This document shows, piece by piece, positions 50,861 through 63,619 of a stretch of DNA of 64,000 nucleotides (position 1 is its first letter; each line of letters opens with the position of its first letter). This stretch comes from Callipepla californica brunnescens (lineage: Eukaryota; Chordata; Aves; Galliformes; Odontophoridae): positions 620,001 through 684,000 of the forward strand of contig JALIRH010000003.1 of the NCBI GenBank assembly GCA_023055505.1. Reading direction: 5' to 3'. Position numbers and translations under genes: made by a program. Below the pieces are notes generated by a model that did no database searches, was not told where the DNA came from, and worked only from the letters and a program-made list of their open reading frames with translations.

Positions 50861-52892
50861 CTAGATGAAAACGAAAGAAATAACATGGCTTTGTTAAGCT
50901 ACAAACACGAATTCACATCAGAAACTTGAAAGACTTTTTTGAGCAAACAGAACTTGGCAGGCAATGTGACTAAACAAATTAAAAATCTCACTCGAAAACA
51001 TTTTTAAGCAAGATTCAAGACAGGGAGGTGGCAGTCACAGACAGTAGTCAAAACACAAGGCGGTTACTCAGCATGCTGCTCTTCTCTCTATTCCCTAAAG
51101 TTATTAGCACAGCAGCAGTTATTCCTTTAACACTGCTAACACAAGAGGATTATATTGAAATCTAGGCAACTGAACTTGGCTGCAAACAGCAGTAAGCAAT
51201 TACCACCTGCTTGAAGGTTTCCCCTGAACCAGCGTGCACTGATGGTTTTTGGGTCATTAACAGCCTGCAGCTCTGGTACAGGGATATCCTTTTTGGCAAC
51301 TGCTTAACAATTTCTAAACAGCAAAGTAAGCAAAAAAAATTAAGGCAGGGGAAAAAAAGGATCATGTGTACCAGTGAACTACTATAAGAGAAAAAGGAAA
51401 AAAAAAGTGCTACCAGAAAACCAACAAGAGAATGCCTTAGGATGTTTTCTCTCACAGCTGCACACAAACACAGTCACACACAGCACCACACTCTCCAGAA
51501 CTGCAGACTACTTCTGCACATTCTTGTGAGCCTGTTTTGCATAGGAAATATCTATACAGCAAAACACATCTGTTTTCCTACTGAACTTGTACTCACGCCA
51601 AGCATTTTACAGAAACTATTCTCCAAGTTGCTTCATTTTGAAAGGTGCCCAGAGTTAAATTGTTCAATGAATTCTAATGCACAGCTACAATTTCCAGTGG
51701 TAGCAAATAGACAGATTAGATTATTCTTGAAACAATTAATGATACCATTACAAATTTAATGACCTGCATCATTCTTAGCATGCCTGAAGACCATCAGCCA
51801 CCCAGAAATCTAATAACTTAAAAAGTTACTAAAACAATTTTGAACATTCACATGCTGCACAAAACTCCCTGCTTTAATCCAATTATCGTTAACATTTTCT
51901 ATTTTTTCATCTAATGACCTCATTTGTATTTTAGCTATCAACACTGCAGTATAGCACAAAAGCAAATCAGTGTTCCAATCACAGCCAGAGAAATGTCACC
52001 GCCTTGTCATGCATCTTTGCTTTCCAACCTAACACGAAGTTGCTTTTCGGAAAAAGCTATCACAACAGCTGATATCCTCAAGAGAAATGCTATAATAATA
52101 ATAAAGCTACAAAATGTGAAAATAACACATTTAGAAAAAAAAATCACAATAACAAAGAAAACAAACAAGTCTTTCAAGTGGGTAGAGAGGACATGTTCAA
52201 ATTCAAGCATAGAAGCAGACATAAAAACAACTCTGAGCCTTTTGAGATATTCAGTTAATATATGACATGTCACATCATAATAGCATAGTTCCTAGTGAAA
52301 ACACACTGTCATCACCATAAGCACAATCAAAGCAGACAACTAGCGTTTGAAATCTGAGGGAATCTATCTCTACACAACAAAAAAGATAAATCACTCATAC
52401 TGTTCCAGCAAAAGCATTGCCATTTGTTGCTGAAAATGATATTTCGCCTATTTATTTTCTACTTAAACTCAAATACCTTTTTCTGTAGAATTGTGGTCCT
52501 TTACAATAAAATCACAATTATATTATTACATACTAATTTAATTACCCTTTCTGAAATAGCATGTAATTTAAGAAAGTATGAATCCAATTTTTAAAGAGCT
52601 CACATTTCATACACACATTTAGGAGATTTAATGCTTCTCCATCAGGTCTATTTGCTTAAAGAATGGCTTCGAAAGTGTGCTCCTTCCTCCTTTACAAACT
52701 GAGTTCTTAATACTTTCTAAAATAAAACACCTGGAATCCTAGAGGACAAATAATGGCCTGTCTCCCTGAGCACAGACTTCACCAAACAGTCAGATCCAGC
52801 CCAGAAGCACTACAGTTGAGCTTTTGTTTATAAATTATGCCCTACACACACATAAGTGCTTTCAGAACTTGCTTTATGGAGCCTGCCTCTCC

Positions 52893-53013
52893 TTACAGAT
52901 ACTCAAAAACAGCCTGGAAATGGTCCTGGGGAACCTGATGTACAAGGTCTTGTCAGACCAGAAGTTGCACTAAATGACCTCCAGAGGTACCTTCCAACCT
53001 CATTCATCATATG
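52893..53013 (+). mobile_element. CR1 LINE 3' fragment
   Basis: Plus-oriented CR1 tail: ctggaaatggtcctggggaa, ccagaagttgcactaaatga and cctccagaggtaccttccaa. The terminal octamers are degraded (cattcatcatatgg). Confidence 0.8.
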
Positions 53014-53484
53014 GTTGTGCAGTCTGAGCTGGCTGGCTTGACAGTGCAGATACACAGGGCTTCTGTACCACATCCCAAGGCTAACTCCAGCGCTTGTATG
53101 CAATGCACAACTTCACAAGGGCATTATAATCTGCCTTGCAAGGGAACCAAACCCACAATTAGAAAACAACAGATGCAAAAACAGGGATGTGAATTTAAAG
53201 TATCACTCCATAACATACTAGAGGCAGCTGTAAATACTAGGTCAAAAATGCTGTGGCCATCTGACACACAATGTAAATTTACATTAAAAAAATAAATTGT
53301 AGGTTAGCTTTTTTTTTTTAGACAGAGCACATTGATAGAGGTAAATGCTTTCAGATTATATCAGTTACTGCTTGTCTTCTTGCAGCTACCATAAGGTTAA
53401 CAAAGTCCTTCTGATTTAGTGGAAGTAAACCTGCTGGCCCACAGTTTTACCTTAAATATCTGTATCAGATGATCCTGCTGGTTT

Positions 53485-53730
53485 GCAAATAAAGATCATT
53501 GAATCCAACTCCTGGCTCCCCACAGCACCAGAAAGAATTCAAACCCTGCAGCTGAGAGTACTGACCCAGTCAAGGCTTCCTGAACTCCTGCAGCTTGGGG
53601 CCATGCCTACTTTGCTGGGCAGTCTGTTTCACTCCCATGGCCCTCTGGTGAAGAACCTGTCCCCAACCCCTGATGCAGCTCCATGCCATTCCCTAGGGCT
53701 CTGTTGTCATCACAGAGAGCAAAGTTCAGC
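53485..53730 (-). mobile_element. Diverged CR1-like fragment
   Basis: Minus-oriented, old CR1-type 3' region: aagatcattgaatccaactc, then ttgctgggcagtctgtttca and tctggtgaagaacctgtccc. Divergence makes the subfamily uncertain. Confidence 0.7.
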
Positions 53731-54927
53731 ATGGTAAAAAATGTCAGGTTTTGCTACCACATAAGAACTACTCAGGCATATTCTGCCAATTATTTATTTA
53801 TATATATATTTTTCAAGTGCTAGGTTTCTGCAAACATTTCCACCCTCATTTAAAACAAACTTGTCCTTCCACTAAATTTCTGTTTGTAAAGCAAGAGAAA
53901 CAATATTCACCTTTGTAAACTGTTGTGGAGAGATGATATATTTTTTTTTTTAAAGCTTGCTTCACTTCTCTTTTTAAAAGAAATGTGAGTTTAACATTGA
54001 AACTTTTTATGTGGAAAAGTAAAATATAAAAGCAGGTTATACTCAACTAAAACAGAATTCAAGTACAAAACCATTCACATTTTATTGTTTGAAGAGAAGC
54101 CTAACAGTCAGCATGGATCTCGGCAGGTTTTTCCTTGATTAAATCTAAAAAGATTGTTACCACTATTACAAAGGTACCCATCATTACTGGAGTTTTTCAC
54201 TTTGTATTTTCACACTAAGTTTTCCTCTCACTTTCTGGCCTTATGTTTTTTTTCTGTAAGCAAATATCAAAACCATATCTTCCTGTTCTCTCCAAAAATG
54301 CTACAAACAACATGGTCCAACAGATATAAAAAAAACAAATATAGAAATATTAAAATGTTTAACAAAAGTAGACGGCTTCCCTGTAGGGCTAAGAAAAGGG
54401 GATTGTTCAATGGCACACCTTTGTTTTCAAGTTGTACATAAATCTTTCCTTACTTAAATGATGGAATAACACAGCATTAACAGAATCACAAGCAAAAATT
54501 GGTAGTCAGGCTATGCTGAAGTACCAACTTCTGTAGCAGTCAGCACTGGGCTTGGTACACAGCTCTCAAAAGCTCACCAAAGTTATCTTGTTTAAACTAT
54601 TTAAGGAATGTTAAGATATTTTACCAGATTTTGCCTACTCTACCTATAAATTCACATTACAAGCAAATTCCTTGCTGTCTGTCTAAACTTCTCATTTAGA
54701 GAATCAGAAGTTATTATTGGTTACTAAAGTAATTTAAAAAAAAAAAAGGCATTAGATATCAGCAATTAATAGCAGGTTGCTACGAACCAAACAGTACATG
54801 GACAAAACAGCACTTTCACTTGTCGTAGTGGAATAATTTCTATAAAGAGAAGCTAAGAAGACAAATGATAGCTGAAAAAAGCATTCTTAAAACAATGAGG
54901 ACACCTGTACATTTGTATTATTACAAA

Positions 54928-55475
54928 GCCATAGAATGACTTGAGATCAGAGGGACCCCAAGCATCAGCAAGTTCCAGCATTCCCACCACAAGCAGATTT
55001 GTCAGCCTCTACATCAAGTATCAGATCAGAATACCTGTAAATCCATACAACCCAGCCTTAAACATCTCCAGGGATGGGGTATCCACAACATCACTGAGCA
55101 ACCAGTCCAGCACCTCACCACTCTCAGAGAAAATCTTCCTCAACATCTGACATAAATCTCCCTTCCTTTAGTTTAAAACCATTTTCCCCTACATTATCAC
55201 TAAGTACCCAAGTAAAATGTTTTCTCTCTCCCCCCATGTTTATAAACTTTCTTTAAATACTGAAAGGTTGCAATCAGATCTCCCCACAGCCTTCTCTTCT
55301 CCAGGCTGAACAAGGTCAGTTCATTCAGCCTGTCTTCACAAGAACAGTGCTCCAACTCTTTGATCACCTTTGCAGACCTTCTCTGGACCCTCTCCAAAAG
55401 CTCCACATCTTAGATTTGCTTAAACTTCTTATCCAAGCATTTTCCTCACGAACAGTCCAAATACAGCACCTAACA
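54928..55475 (-). mobile_element. CR1 LINE fragment with ORF2 C-terminal remnant
   Basis: Minus-oriented CR1 of about 550 bp. An open piece at 55406-55200 encodes [20 protein letters not shown] and [20 protein letters not shown], the usual ORF2 end. The 3' UTR follows down to agccatagaatgacttgagat. Confidence 0.92.
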
Positions 55476-58030
55476 ATAAAGTTGGCAGCTACTGATAATA
55501 ATGGTTTAATAGAGCCAGGAATATTAATCATAAATGGCAGGTTAATGCAAGATAGTACTACATTAATTTTTTCCAGCTTTGTATTTTTATTTATTTTTTT
55601 TTTTTACCTCCATAAGTTGTGCTAACAATTGTACACTTCGTTTACTTTCAGACACCTCATTTTCTGCAAAAGGCACAGATATCACATTGGAACTCTTTTG
55701 AACTGTCTGGATTGCACACTGCTGATCTCCATTTCACACAAAGACAGACCAAAGACCTGTTCCATGTTGGAAGAGGAGATGCAGAATTAAGGAGTGTGTG
55801 CTCAGACAGACTCAGAGGCTGCTTGATACACAATACTGATATCAGTCAATATCAAAACTGGAACAAATACCTCAGCACAACGAAGAAGTGAAATACTGAC
55901 TGTGAGCCTCCCTTTCTCCCATCAGAAGCACTTATATGTACATACATTACTGCTTTCAGAATATCAAAAAGGTGTTCTCTCCTAATATCTCATTTCAAAA
56001 CATTAGTGAAATAGATCTGGGAGGATTTAGTGACCTCACCTTACATAAAGGCAGGGAATGGATGCACCCATTTATCACAAAATTCTTCAGTTTTCCCAAA
56101 AAGAAAAACAAGAACCAGAAAGTAAGTGTATCAGAAAATGATCTTGTGAAGATGCATCTAGTGGCACTATAAGAAGATCTAAGTGGAACAAAGAAAGAGG
56201 TAAAAGTTATCACAGTCCGTGTTTTCTAGAAAGATCTGTTAAATATTATCTATACAAACATGAGTGAATACAAGGCAAATTAACACAAGGATTACCCAGA
56301 ATAGAATAAAGCACACTGTGCAGTCACCTGTGTCTCTCAAGGGTAACAGGCAACTTTGCCTAGACATACACAACTACCAGAAACCACTGGTCTTCAATAC
56401 TCCTAGAACATAACTGGAGGTACAAACCCTAAATACAGTCCATAAGTTTGCCTACCTTGTCTAGATTTATGTCAGAAAGCAACCAAATGAAAGGCTGCTG
56501 CTAGGCAGGTCTGAGGACAAGCTCCCATGCAATTGGAAACACGAATGTAAAGCAGAAGCAAAACTCTATTACAGAAGTTAGACAAATTGTTTGTTAGAAA
56601 GCTGTCAACTCAAAATCCCATCAGGCATCTCAGTCAAGACAGCAAAGAGTACGTATAAGCAAATTTCTATTCAGAAAACCACCCCCAAGGACTCTGTTAA
56701 TCTCTGGACTCATCCTTGTCCTCGGAGTACTGCGCATGCCTACTGCATTTCTGTTTACAAATATGTGCACGTATAAGCAGACACCACAAATATTTACGGA
56801 GAAGTAACATGTAAAGCTTAACTCCCACTTCTTTTAAGGCACTTGAAGACACATCCACCATCATTCTTGCAGATGGTGTGAAATCATTTTTGAAGCTCTG
56901 TGCCTGAACCATGCTGATGATTCAAGGTTTACTTATGACAGGCACCTGGGTGGGATTTAATCCCTAAGCAGAGTGTCTGCTGGCATTTGAGACCCTCTAC
57001 CACATCAAAGATATCCCTTCTGGCCAGCGTGACTCATGAAACCTTCACACTCTCTGAAAGAGCAGCTGGACACAAGGTTACACAAGTGCTTAAACAGAGG
57101 ACAGCTGTGTGCTCAAGCACCTGAATCACTTACCAAATTTATTGACAATTAAACAAATGCCCTAAATACTATATTACAGCCCAGTTCAAAGTAACTGGTA
57201 GTTTATTATTCATTCAATGCCATTATTATCCTTCATAACTCTGATCTCCTTCAAAGTACATTTTCATTAGTCCTCAAGGTTGGAACTGAATAATTCTGAA
57301 GGGAGAGTATCTCCTCCAAATATTTTTTTTAAAGGAAGTACAAAGCTTTCCCTCTGAGAAAAGTACACATATAAATTTTTCAGCATTTAAGAAGGATTTC
57401 AGTAAAATAAAAAATTAAAAAAGACGAAGACAGTAATCCCCAGGAGTGCCTGAACATTATTATTCAGCTTACAATGGAGTCAGTATGAGCCTGATTGCTC
57501 CCTTAGTGCACATTTATCCAACCTGTGAGATTTCAAATACAACTCCGAGAAAGTTTCTGAAGCAGGTTAGAGCTAAAATCAAAACATTATGGGAAAGCAT
57601 TATGGAAAACCATGGAAAAATGTTGTAAAGTGCCATATAACCACGCACTAGTTGCCGTAAGTCTTAGGAAAGCTATGTTCCTACAAGACAAAAAATAAGA
57701 CATCTAACATAAGTGCCCCTGAGGCACTGATCGTCTTCCCAGGTATAGAAAAAGAGAGGCCATACAGCTAATGCATCCCTACACAAATGAAAGAGAACTC
57801 ATGTTGTTGCATACGTATGTACAGTATCACTTATAACTTTGATAAACTGACCTGAAAGACAAAAAAACAAACTGAAATTGTTCTGCCTATGTGTGCAAGT
57901 CCACCTACAATGGTGCTGAAAATATTACAGACATGAAGAAAACATTTTTGAGATTCATTTGACAAGATGAATGAAAAAGTCAATATAACCATGGGGAAGA
58001 GTCTTCTGAAACTGAAACACTAACTGGGAG

Positions 58031-58541
58031 AGCTCCTCCAAAAGTAACACCTCCTATTTATTTCCAAGGAAACTACAACAGAAAGAGCACGATAAGTCTT
58101 CCTGATAGAGTAAATTCTCAGCTACAAAGCATTTTGTCAATGTAGTCACCCCCATTAGCTATGCATTTTAGCCAGCAATGAACAAGAGTCTGCATACCAT
58201 GCTTGTCAAAATGAGCAACAGGGACGTGACCCACTGTTGTCATCACTGCTGAGACAGAACACCCATTGCCTCATGGTGCTCACATCAACATCTCCACATA
58301 CATTCAGTAAATGTTGATGCAGTTTTTTTTCCATTGAGGAATTCAATGACATCTTCATATGCACTTCCATGTCAGAAACCATTTTGTCAGACTGCCCCTG
58401 TGCTACCACATGTCACACAGCAACAAAAAGGAATGGAAGACTGATGTGAAGATTCAACCTCTACTTTCATAGCACCAACATCTGCCTCAGACACCATGAG
58501 CCAATATAACAAATTAGGAGGCTTTACTTTCAAAGCAGCTC
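58031..58541 (+). mobile_element. Galluhop/Mariner1-like non-autonomous transposon, both ends present
   Basis: About 510 bp bounded by mariner-type inverted termini: ctccaaaagtaacacctcct at the left and the near-complement aggaggctttactttcaaag at the right. A minus-strand open piece at 58409-58206 resembles the N-terminal helix-turn-helix of a mariner transposase (SLNSSMEKKLHQHLLNVCGD, then DVSTMRQWVFC). The catalytic domain is deleted, so it is an internally deleted, non-autonomous copy. It lies in ASCC3 intron 1. Confidence 0.9.
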
Positions 58542-61500
58542 AGGAACCACATGAGTCACTATGAGCAAGTTGGCTACATAATTCTGTCTCTGGTGCCTTA
58601 CGACACTGCTATTCTATACATTGCTGAATTCATTATCAAAAGATGTCTAATAACTGCAATGACTCGTAAGTGGCACATATCGTTAGCTTCATCAGAAGTG
58701 GATCATAAAATTCATGCTATATTCACCACGGTGTAAAATGAACTCTAATCTCATAGAAAAGCCATTGGAAAAGTTCATATCACTTGGAAAGACAGGATGC
58801 CAATTTTGAATTAACTGCCTCACCATATATCATGAGTCCTTGTCGAGCACTTCTGCAGCAATTAGTTATGGTTAATAAAATCACTGCACCTAGCAGACAA
58901 CTCACAGTAGTTGTACAAGCACAGTACAGCTGGGACCAAGATGAACATTTAATCTTTAAGAACAATTGTTTTACAAAAGCACTGAAGCAGAGCTTCTCAT
59001 TTACAGTGAATATTAAGTCTTTTTTCATTTTCAGCAATTTCATCAATAAAATTGGTAGTAATATGGGCAATGCTGGCAATCTGAAACAAGAAAAAATCCT
59101 CAAGTACTTTAAAGTAATTAAACTACACAATTATTTTTTCAAAACTGAAATACACAGTTTTTAAGAACGCTTCCAAGAAATGCTGTAAAATTTGCAGCTT
59201 AAGTTCAAAAAAAATGTTTGTCATGTAGCAGACCAGCTTGGCTGTCACTAAATGAAAAACTCCCAGAACTATCATCTACAAATATATTCTAATTTGTGGT
59301 GGAAATGTGATGACCACAATTTTTATCAAAAGTTGTAACAAAAAGTACACAAATACAAAAAAAAGCAAGCCATTACATATAAACAAAAATAACCAATTGT
59401 CCATGCAAAAGCATCAATTTTATTAAAATAGTGCAAGCAATACTGTGTAATTTGTTTGCTATATTTAATAGTGTTTGGATCATTCTTTTTCTACTTGTCT
59501 CAGTTTCTGATAGAAGGTGAGTTTCAGGAAAACTCTTAGATAGTAACTTCAGTAATCATACCCCCAGACTGACCATCTGAGAAAGGCACGCCTTCCCAAC
59601 ATCAAGGAAATTTGTCACTGGGATACCACGATCACAGGCACACTTCATTACAAAGATACAGTAAATATCTTCCTAAATGTACACAGCAATTGCAAGCTGA
59701 AAATTGCATTCTGGTCACTTCACCTCTAATTCCGAATGTGCTCAGAAGACCCTAGGATGAGGAGATGCATGAAAAAGTTGAATATTACACTGAAAACAGT
59801 ATCACATGGAATGCCTTTCCTATGCAGAACATAATTAAATCTGGGAATTCGTTGTCACAAGATGCCAAAAAGACTAAAAGCTCAAGAAAGGATTAGATAA
59901 AGTCAGCTAGCTTCGCAGATATTGAACACAACAGCTTAAAGGCAGCTCATCACTTATTTAAAATCACTGACTGCTGAAAGATACAGTGATGTTTTTGCTT
60001 TCCTACTATGTTTGCTTGTTGATGGTGGGGTTTTTTTGGTTGGTCCAGCCATTATTTCCCTCTCTCAGCTCAAACTCCATCTAACACTTTTCTAACAAAC
60101 TTCTAGCAACACATTACAGATCATTTGTTCATGAGGTACATCCAAACTGCAGTGTATGGCTTGTTTTTTCTTCTTTCTTTATGCATCAAAGCATAATTTA
60201 ATTTAATAAAGATCATGTAGGCTAGAAACTGTCCAATATCAACTTCAGCAGTTGTTACTAAAAAGCCAACTGAAGAAAATTCCTTGCACTAGTCAATATC
60301 AAGAGACTCTACTGTTATCTTTATTATGCATCCGTTTTCTAGAAATATGTATCCATGTAAAAAGGCACAGTGGAGGAGGACAACAAAAATGTCCAGCCAT
60401 CTAGGAGACATAACCTCATAAGAAATATCCTGCAAATGCAGGTTACTCAAGTTACTGGGAGGAGGAACACATCTGTAGCATTCAAATTATACATGACAGC
60501 TACAAAAAAGAAGAAGCAAGCAAAAAAAAAAAAAGTGATCAGGGTATAGACCTATATTTACTTTAAAAACACCAGGTAAGTTACATAAATACTATTTCAG
60601 GTTTAGCTTCAAAAATGCCTCCATAAATATAGAACTACCAGAACAATACACTGTCATTTGATACTTTATTTTTTTTCCCGAATCAGTGGAAATGCATGTC
60701 AAAGTGACCTGATCTCCTCCAAAAGCTAAGGTAGGTTCCAGAAAAAAATTGACCAGGTCTAACAAGTAAACTAAGATACACAATTCATAAATAAATTTAT
60801 GAATGCTTTGTTCCATGAAAACTCATTGATGAACTAATAAGATTCTGTCAGCATTACCAAAGGAAGGGAAAAGAGTTCCTCCAAATACTTACATATCCAG
60901 ATCTTGGACAGTGTAAATTCTCTCTCTCTCACGGTCAGAAACAGCTCTGATGCGAAGGAAACTATTTTGTAACAGTGCCTGCTGAAAAGCAGCATGCTTA
61001 CTTGAATTCAGAAGCTCACTGACACAATGTGGTCTTCTGATCCAAGCCAGCTTGCATCTAAACTAATGGCTGGTCAGCGTGATCATTTATTTATTTATAT
61101 ATAACTAGAAACTACCAAGTTGGTAAGTGTTTTGGCCTCTTTGCTGAAATTTCTAACAGTTTTTCTGCTACATTAAGAAGTCAAGACTATGACTCAGCTC
61201 TGACTCCAAAAGTAAAGGTAATGAAAAAGTAAAACAGTGCAATCGGTATGTTCAGAACTCTGCAGAAGATTGCTGGTTCTATTTCAATAGTTCTGTATCA
61301 TAGTCAGTCCTTTCAAAGGCCTGAAGATTGAAAGGGGGCCATACAAATGTTAGTATATTAAAAACAACTAAATTGAGGATTCAGGACTTCCCAAAGCTGT
61401 CAATATTCTTTGAATGGCAACATAAAATACTCTCCTGAAACACCTGAGTGGTAACCTGCAGGGCACTACAGACGGTTACCTATTTTAGAAGCTAAGCCGG

Positions 61501-61921
61501 CATTTTACACTACCAGCCACGTGGAGTCCAATAGTACCTGAAAACAGATCCCAAGATCACAGGTTTTGTTGTTTGTTTTTCATTCGCTTCTACTGCTCTG
61601 AGTTTATTAATACCAATAACAAGTACTTAAAGCATACAGACCCAGCCAACACCACCGCTGTTTTTCCCTTGGCAGCGAGCCTCTTATTCCTGCCTCGCTA
61701 AGCAAACTCGGGTCACAACGAAACCAGAACAAGGAAGGGGTCAGCGTTTATTCTCTGCCACGGAAGGGTAGCTCACACCCCAACACACGCTCGCCGAGCG
61801 CAGGCCGGGCCAGCAGCTCAACCACTCCAGGCCTGGAGGCCCACGCCCACCCCTCACGGCGAACCTCACTGTACAGCCCCCGGCCGGAAAAGCCACGGGG
61901 AAAGACAAGGGCTGGTCTCAC

Positions 61922-62110
61922 CAGCAGCAGCCCGGCCGTTTAACATTGCGGAAGGAGAGTAAACGTCGGCCGCCAGCTGCGAACAACAAAGCCTCCATCG
62001 CTGCCCTCCCCACGCATCCTCCCGACCCCCGCCCGCGCCCGGCCGCGCACCTGCTTTCCGGCTTGCCGGTTCCGTTGCCGCAAAGAGCCGACGAGGCGCG
62101 ACACTGCCGT
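61922..62110 (-). other. ASCC3: Candidate non-coding ASCC3 exon 1 (limits approximate)
   Basis: Exon 2 begins with a splice acceptor in the 5' UTR, so an upstream non-coding exon must exist. The CpG island is the natural place. Two possible minus-strand donors are visible: GCTGCTG followed by gtgagacc (exon end 61922) and GAAAGCAG followed by gtgcgc (exon end about 62051). The first fits the GTRAG consensus better. The upstream boundary is only a guess, taken from the CCAAT box at 62181-62185, since start sites usually lie 60-100 bp downstream of it. The exact exon is inference. Confidence 0.5.
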
Positions 62111-62180
62111 AAAGCGAGCAGGCGGGGCGAGGAGGTGGACTTCGCTGTCTGGTCGTGTCCCGGCTCGGCGTGGCCGCTTT

Positions 62181-62189
62181 ATTGGGCGG
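62181..62189 (-). promoter_or_regulatory. Overlapping CCAAT box and GC box
   Basis: The plus-strand string attgggcgg reads as an NF-Y type CCAAT on the minus strand overlapped by an Sp1 type GGGCGG core. It lies in the centre of the CpG island, upstream of both candidate exon 1 donors, so its position suits an ASCC3 core promoter. Binding is inferred from the motif only. Confidence 0.45.
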
Positions 62190-62671
62190 TTTCCTACTGA
62201 TTGTGCTCGCATGAAGGCAGCTCCCCGGCTGGTTTTGTCGCCACGCTCCCAGCACAGCCCGCCTCAGTACCTCGTTACTCACCGTGATGAGCGTTTCTGG
62301 GGCTCTTCCCTGTGTGCTCTCGTTGAGCGCCGTCACTCCGCGCTTTCTGCTTCGCAGCCCCAGCTCGGAGCGGTGTTTGCGTTGTGCTCTCGGCCGCCTC
62401 AGGCCTTACCCGCTCTGCTGTGACGGTGAAGCGAGAGAGGGGGAAGAGAGAACGAGGAATGTGATACGGCTTTTGGAGGAAACCGACTTGAAGGAAAAAA
62501 AAAACTGTCGGCATAAAACGTTTGCGTGGCTACATGCAAATATAAATGTACTCTCCTCGAAGAGCACTGAGCTGCTTTCATCTGTATAGCTCTAACTCAC
62601 ACAGCTGTTGTCCTGTGTTTATTTGTATTAAGCGACAAAAAATGTGCTACCCAAAATATGGTCATCCCTTC

Positions 62672-62739
62672 CAAAAAAACAAAAAAAAAAAACCAAAAAA
62701 AAAAAAAAACCAAAAAAACAAAAAAAAACCACACACAAA
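62672..62739. repeat. A-rich low-complexity tract
   Basis: A runs interrupted by CC and C (aaaaccaaaa-type units). Simple sequence about 200 bp beyond the CpG island. Open frames through it (poly-Lys) are not genes. Confidence 0.9.
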
Positions 62740-63440
62740 ATTCAGAGGAATGAAATGTTTTGTTAGATAGCCACATGAAACTGGTTTCTAGGTCACTTGT
62801 AGTGTTTCACTGCTGTGAACACTGGATAAACCCAGCTTTTACCAGTTTCCTTTCAGTTCTCATGTTAGACAACATCGTAATGAGGTTCCGCAGAACTAAC
62901 AAGGAGTAAGCATTAGAATGAATCTCTTGTAAATAGATCCTGACTAGCGAAGGGTTCCAGTTCTTTACAACTATATTCTCAAAGCAAATACATGCATTCG
63001 ATAAATACAATATTTTACATTTCTTGTGCATGGATTTCTAAGTCAGAGTTATGCATAATTTTAAAAAAGAGCATCTTCTGAATCCTCTTATGAGTCACTC
63101 TAATAAGCTATTTTCATCTTTTTCAGATATGCTTGTATACTCTGAGACTCATTTTTTTAAAATAAGGATTAAATCATCTGCACATTACTTTCCTGTAGGT
63201 AGCAGATCACTTTCACTTGTGAGCGAAAGCTGTCACAAACCACATACTACAGATCCGTTCTTCTTTCCTGACATCTTGAAACATCACATCAGAGCAAGTT
63301 TCCAGCCTAATGAAAACAGGATTTTTTTTCCTTAGACAGAAGGAACTGAAGCAAAACTTCCAGCATTTATACATCCATTCGTAAATACTAAAAAAAGTAT
63401 AGTTCAAACTTTTTGTAACAAACATCAATACAGATATACA

Positions 63441-63510
63441 AGGGCTGTTTCAAAAATATCTCCAATATTTTTATTATGTTGGCATGTATAACGCTATAAT
63501 GCAGAGGAAA
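63441..63510 (-). mobile_element. Terminal piece of a mariner-like element
   Basis: The sequence agggctgtttcaaaaatatc, then tccaatatttttattatgttgg, is a degenerate version of the Galluhop/Mariner1 end seen in the same orientation at 9639. The match fades after about 63510 and seems to resume at 63855. Confidence 0.6.
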
Positions 63511-63619
63511 ACACAACAACAATAGCAGAGTAGCAAAGTCCGAGGCTGTAGCAAGTGCAGATATGCTCAAATGCTGCAACCGCGTACACAGAAACAAAGT
63601 GAAAAAAACACCTACTAAC

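Larger units (their letters stand above)
50861..61921 (-). other. ASCC3 intron 1 (about 11 kb)
   Basis: Runs from the exon 2 acceptor to the CpG island. It contains CR1 fragments at 52893-53013, 53485-53730 and 54928-55475, and a mariner-like element at 58031-58541. Stretches such as 50861-52890 and 58542-61600 show nothing recognisable. The upper end depends on which exon 1 donor is used. Confidence 0.7.
61650..62450. promoter_or_regulatory. CpG island promoter of ASCC3
   Basis: An abrupt GC- and CpG-rich block in otherwise AT-rich DNA, with many CG dinucleotides (for example cgcccgcgcccggccgcgc near 62030-62048). It sits immediately upstream, in gene sense, of the 11 kb first intron of ASCC3. 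An inverted CCAAT (attgg, 62181-62185) overlaps a GC box (gggcgg, 62184-62189). No TATA box is seen at a suitable distance. This is the usual architecture of a housekeeping promoter. CpG richness on both sides of the CCAAT box leaves room for divergent transcription, but no plus-strand gene is visible. Confidence 0.8.

Noticed and set aside
51162..52273. Several open frames of 88-113 codons in intron 1
   Set aside because: They lie inside the ASCC3 intron, have unrecognisable products rich in AT-driven residues, and overlap each other on both strands.
58780..59164. Overlapping open frames of 116 and 126 codons on opposite strands
   Set aside because: Neither product is recognisable, composition follows local AT bias, and no splice or promoter context is evident. 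Two complementary open frames are compatible with chance.
60360..60480. Possible very old CR1 fragment (gaggaggacaacaaaaatgt...)
   Set aside because: Resemblance is limited to a few short words and no 3' end or ORF2 signature is visible, so it is not supported.
61866..62336. A 156-codon minus-strand open frame across the CpG island
   Set aside because: GC-rich DNA is poor in stop codons. The frame overlaps the promoter and the inferred untranslated exon, has low-complexity Ala/Arg/Pro composition and resembles no family.
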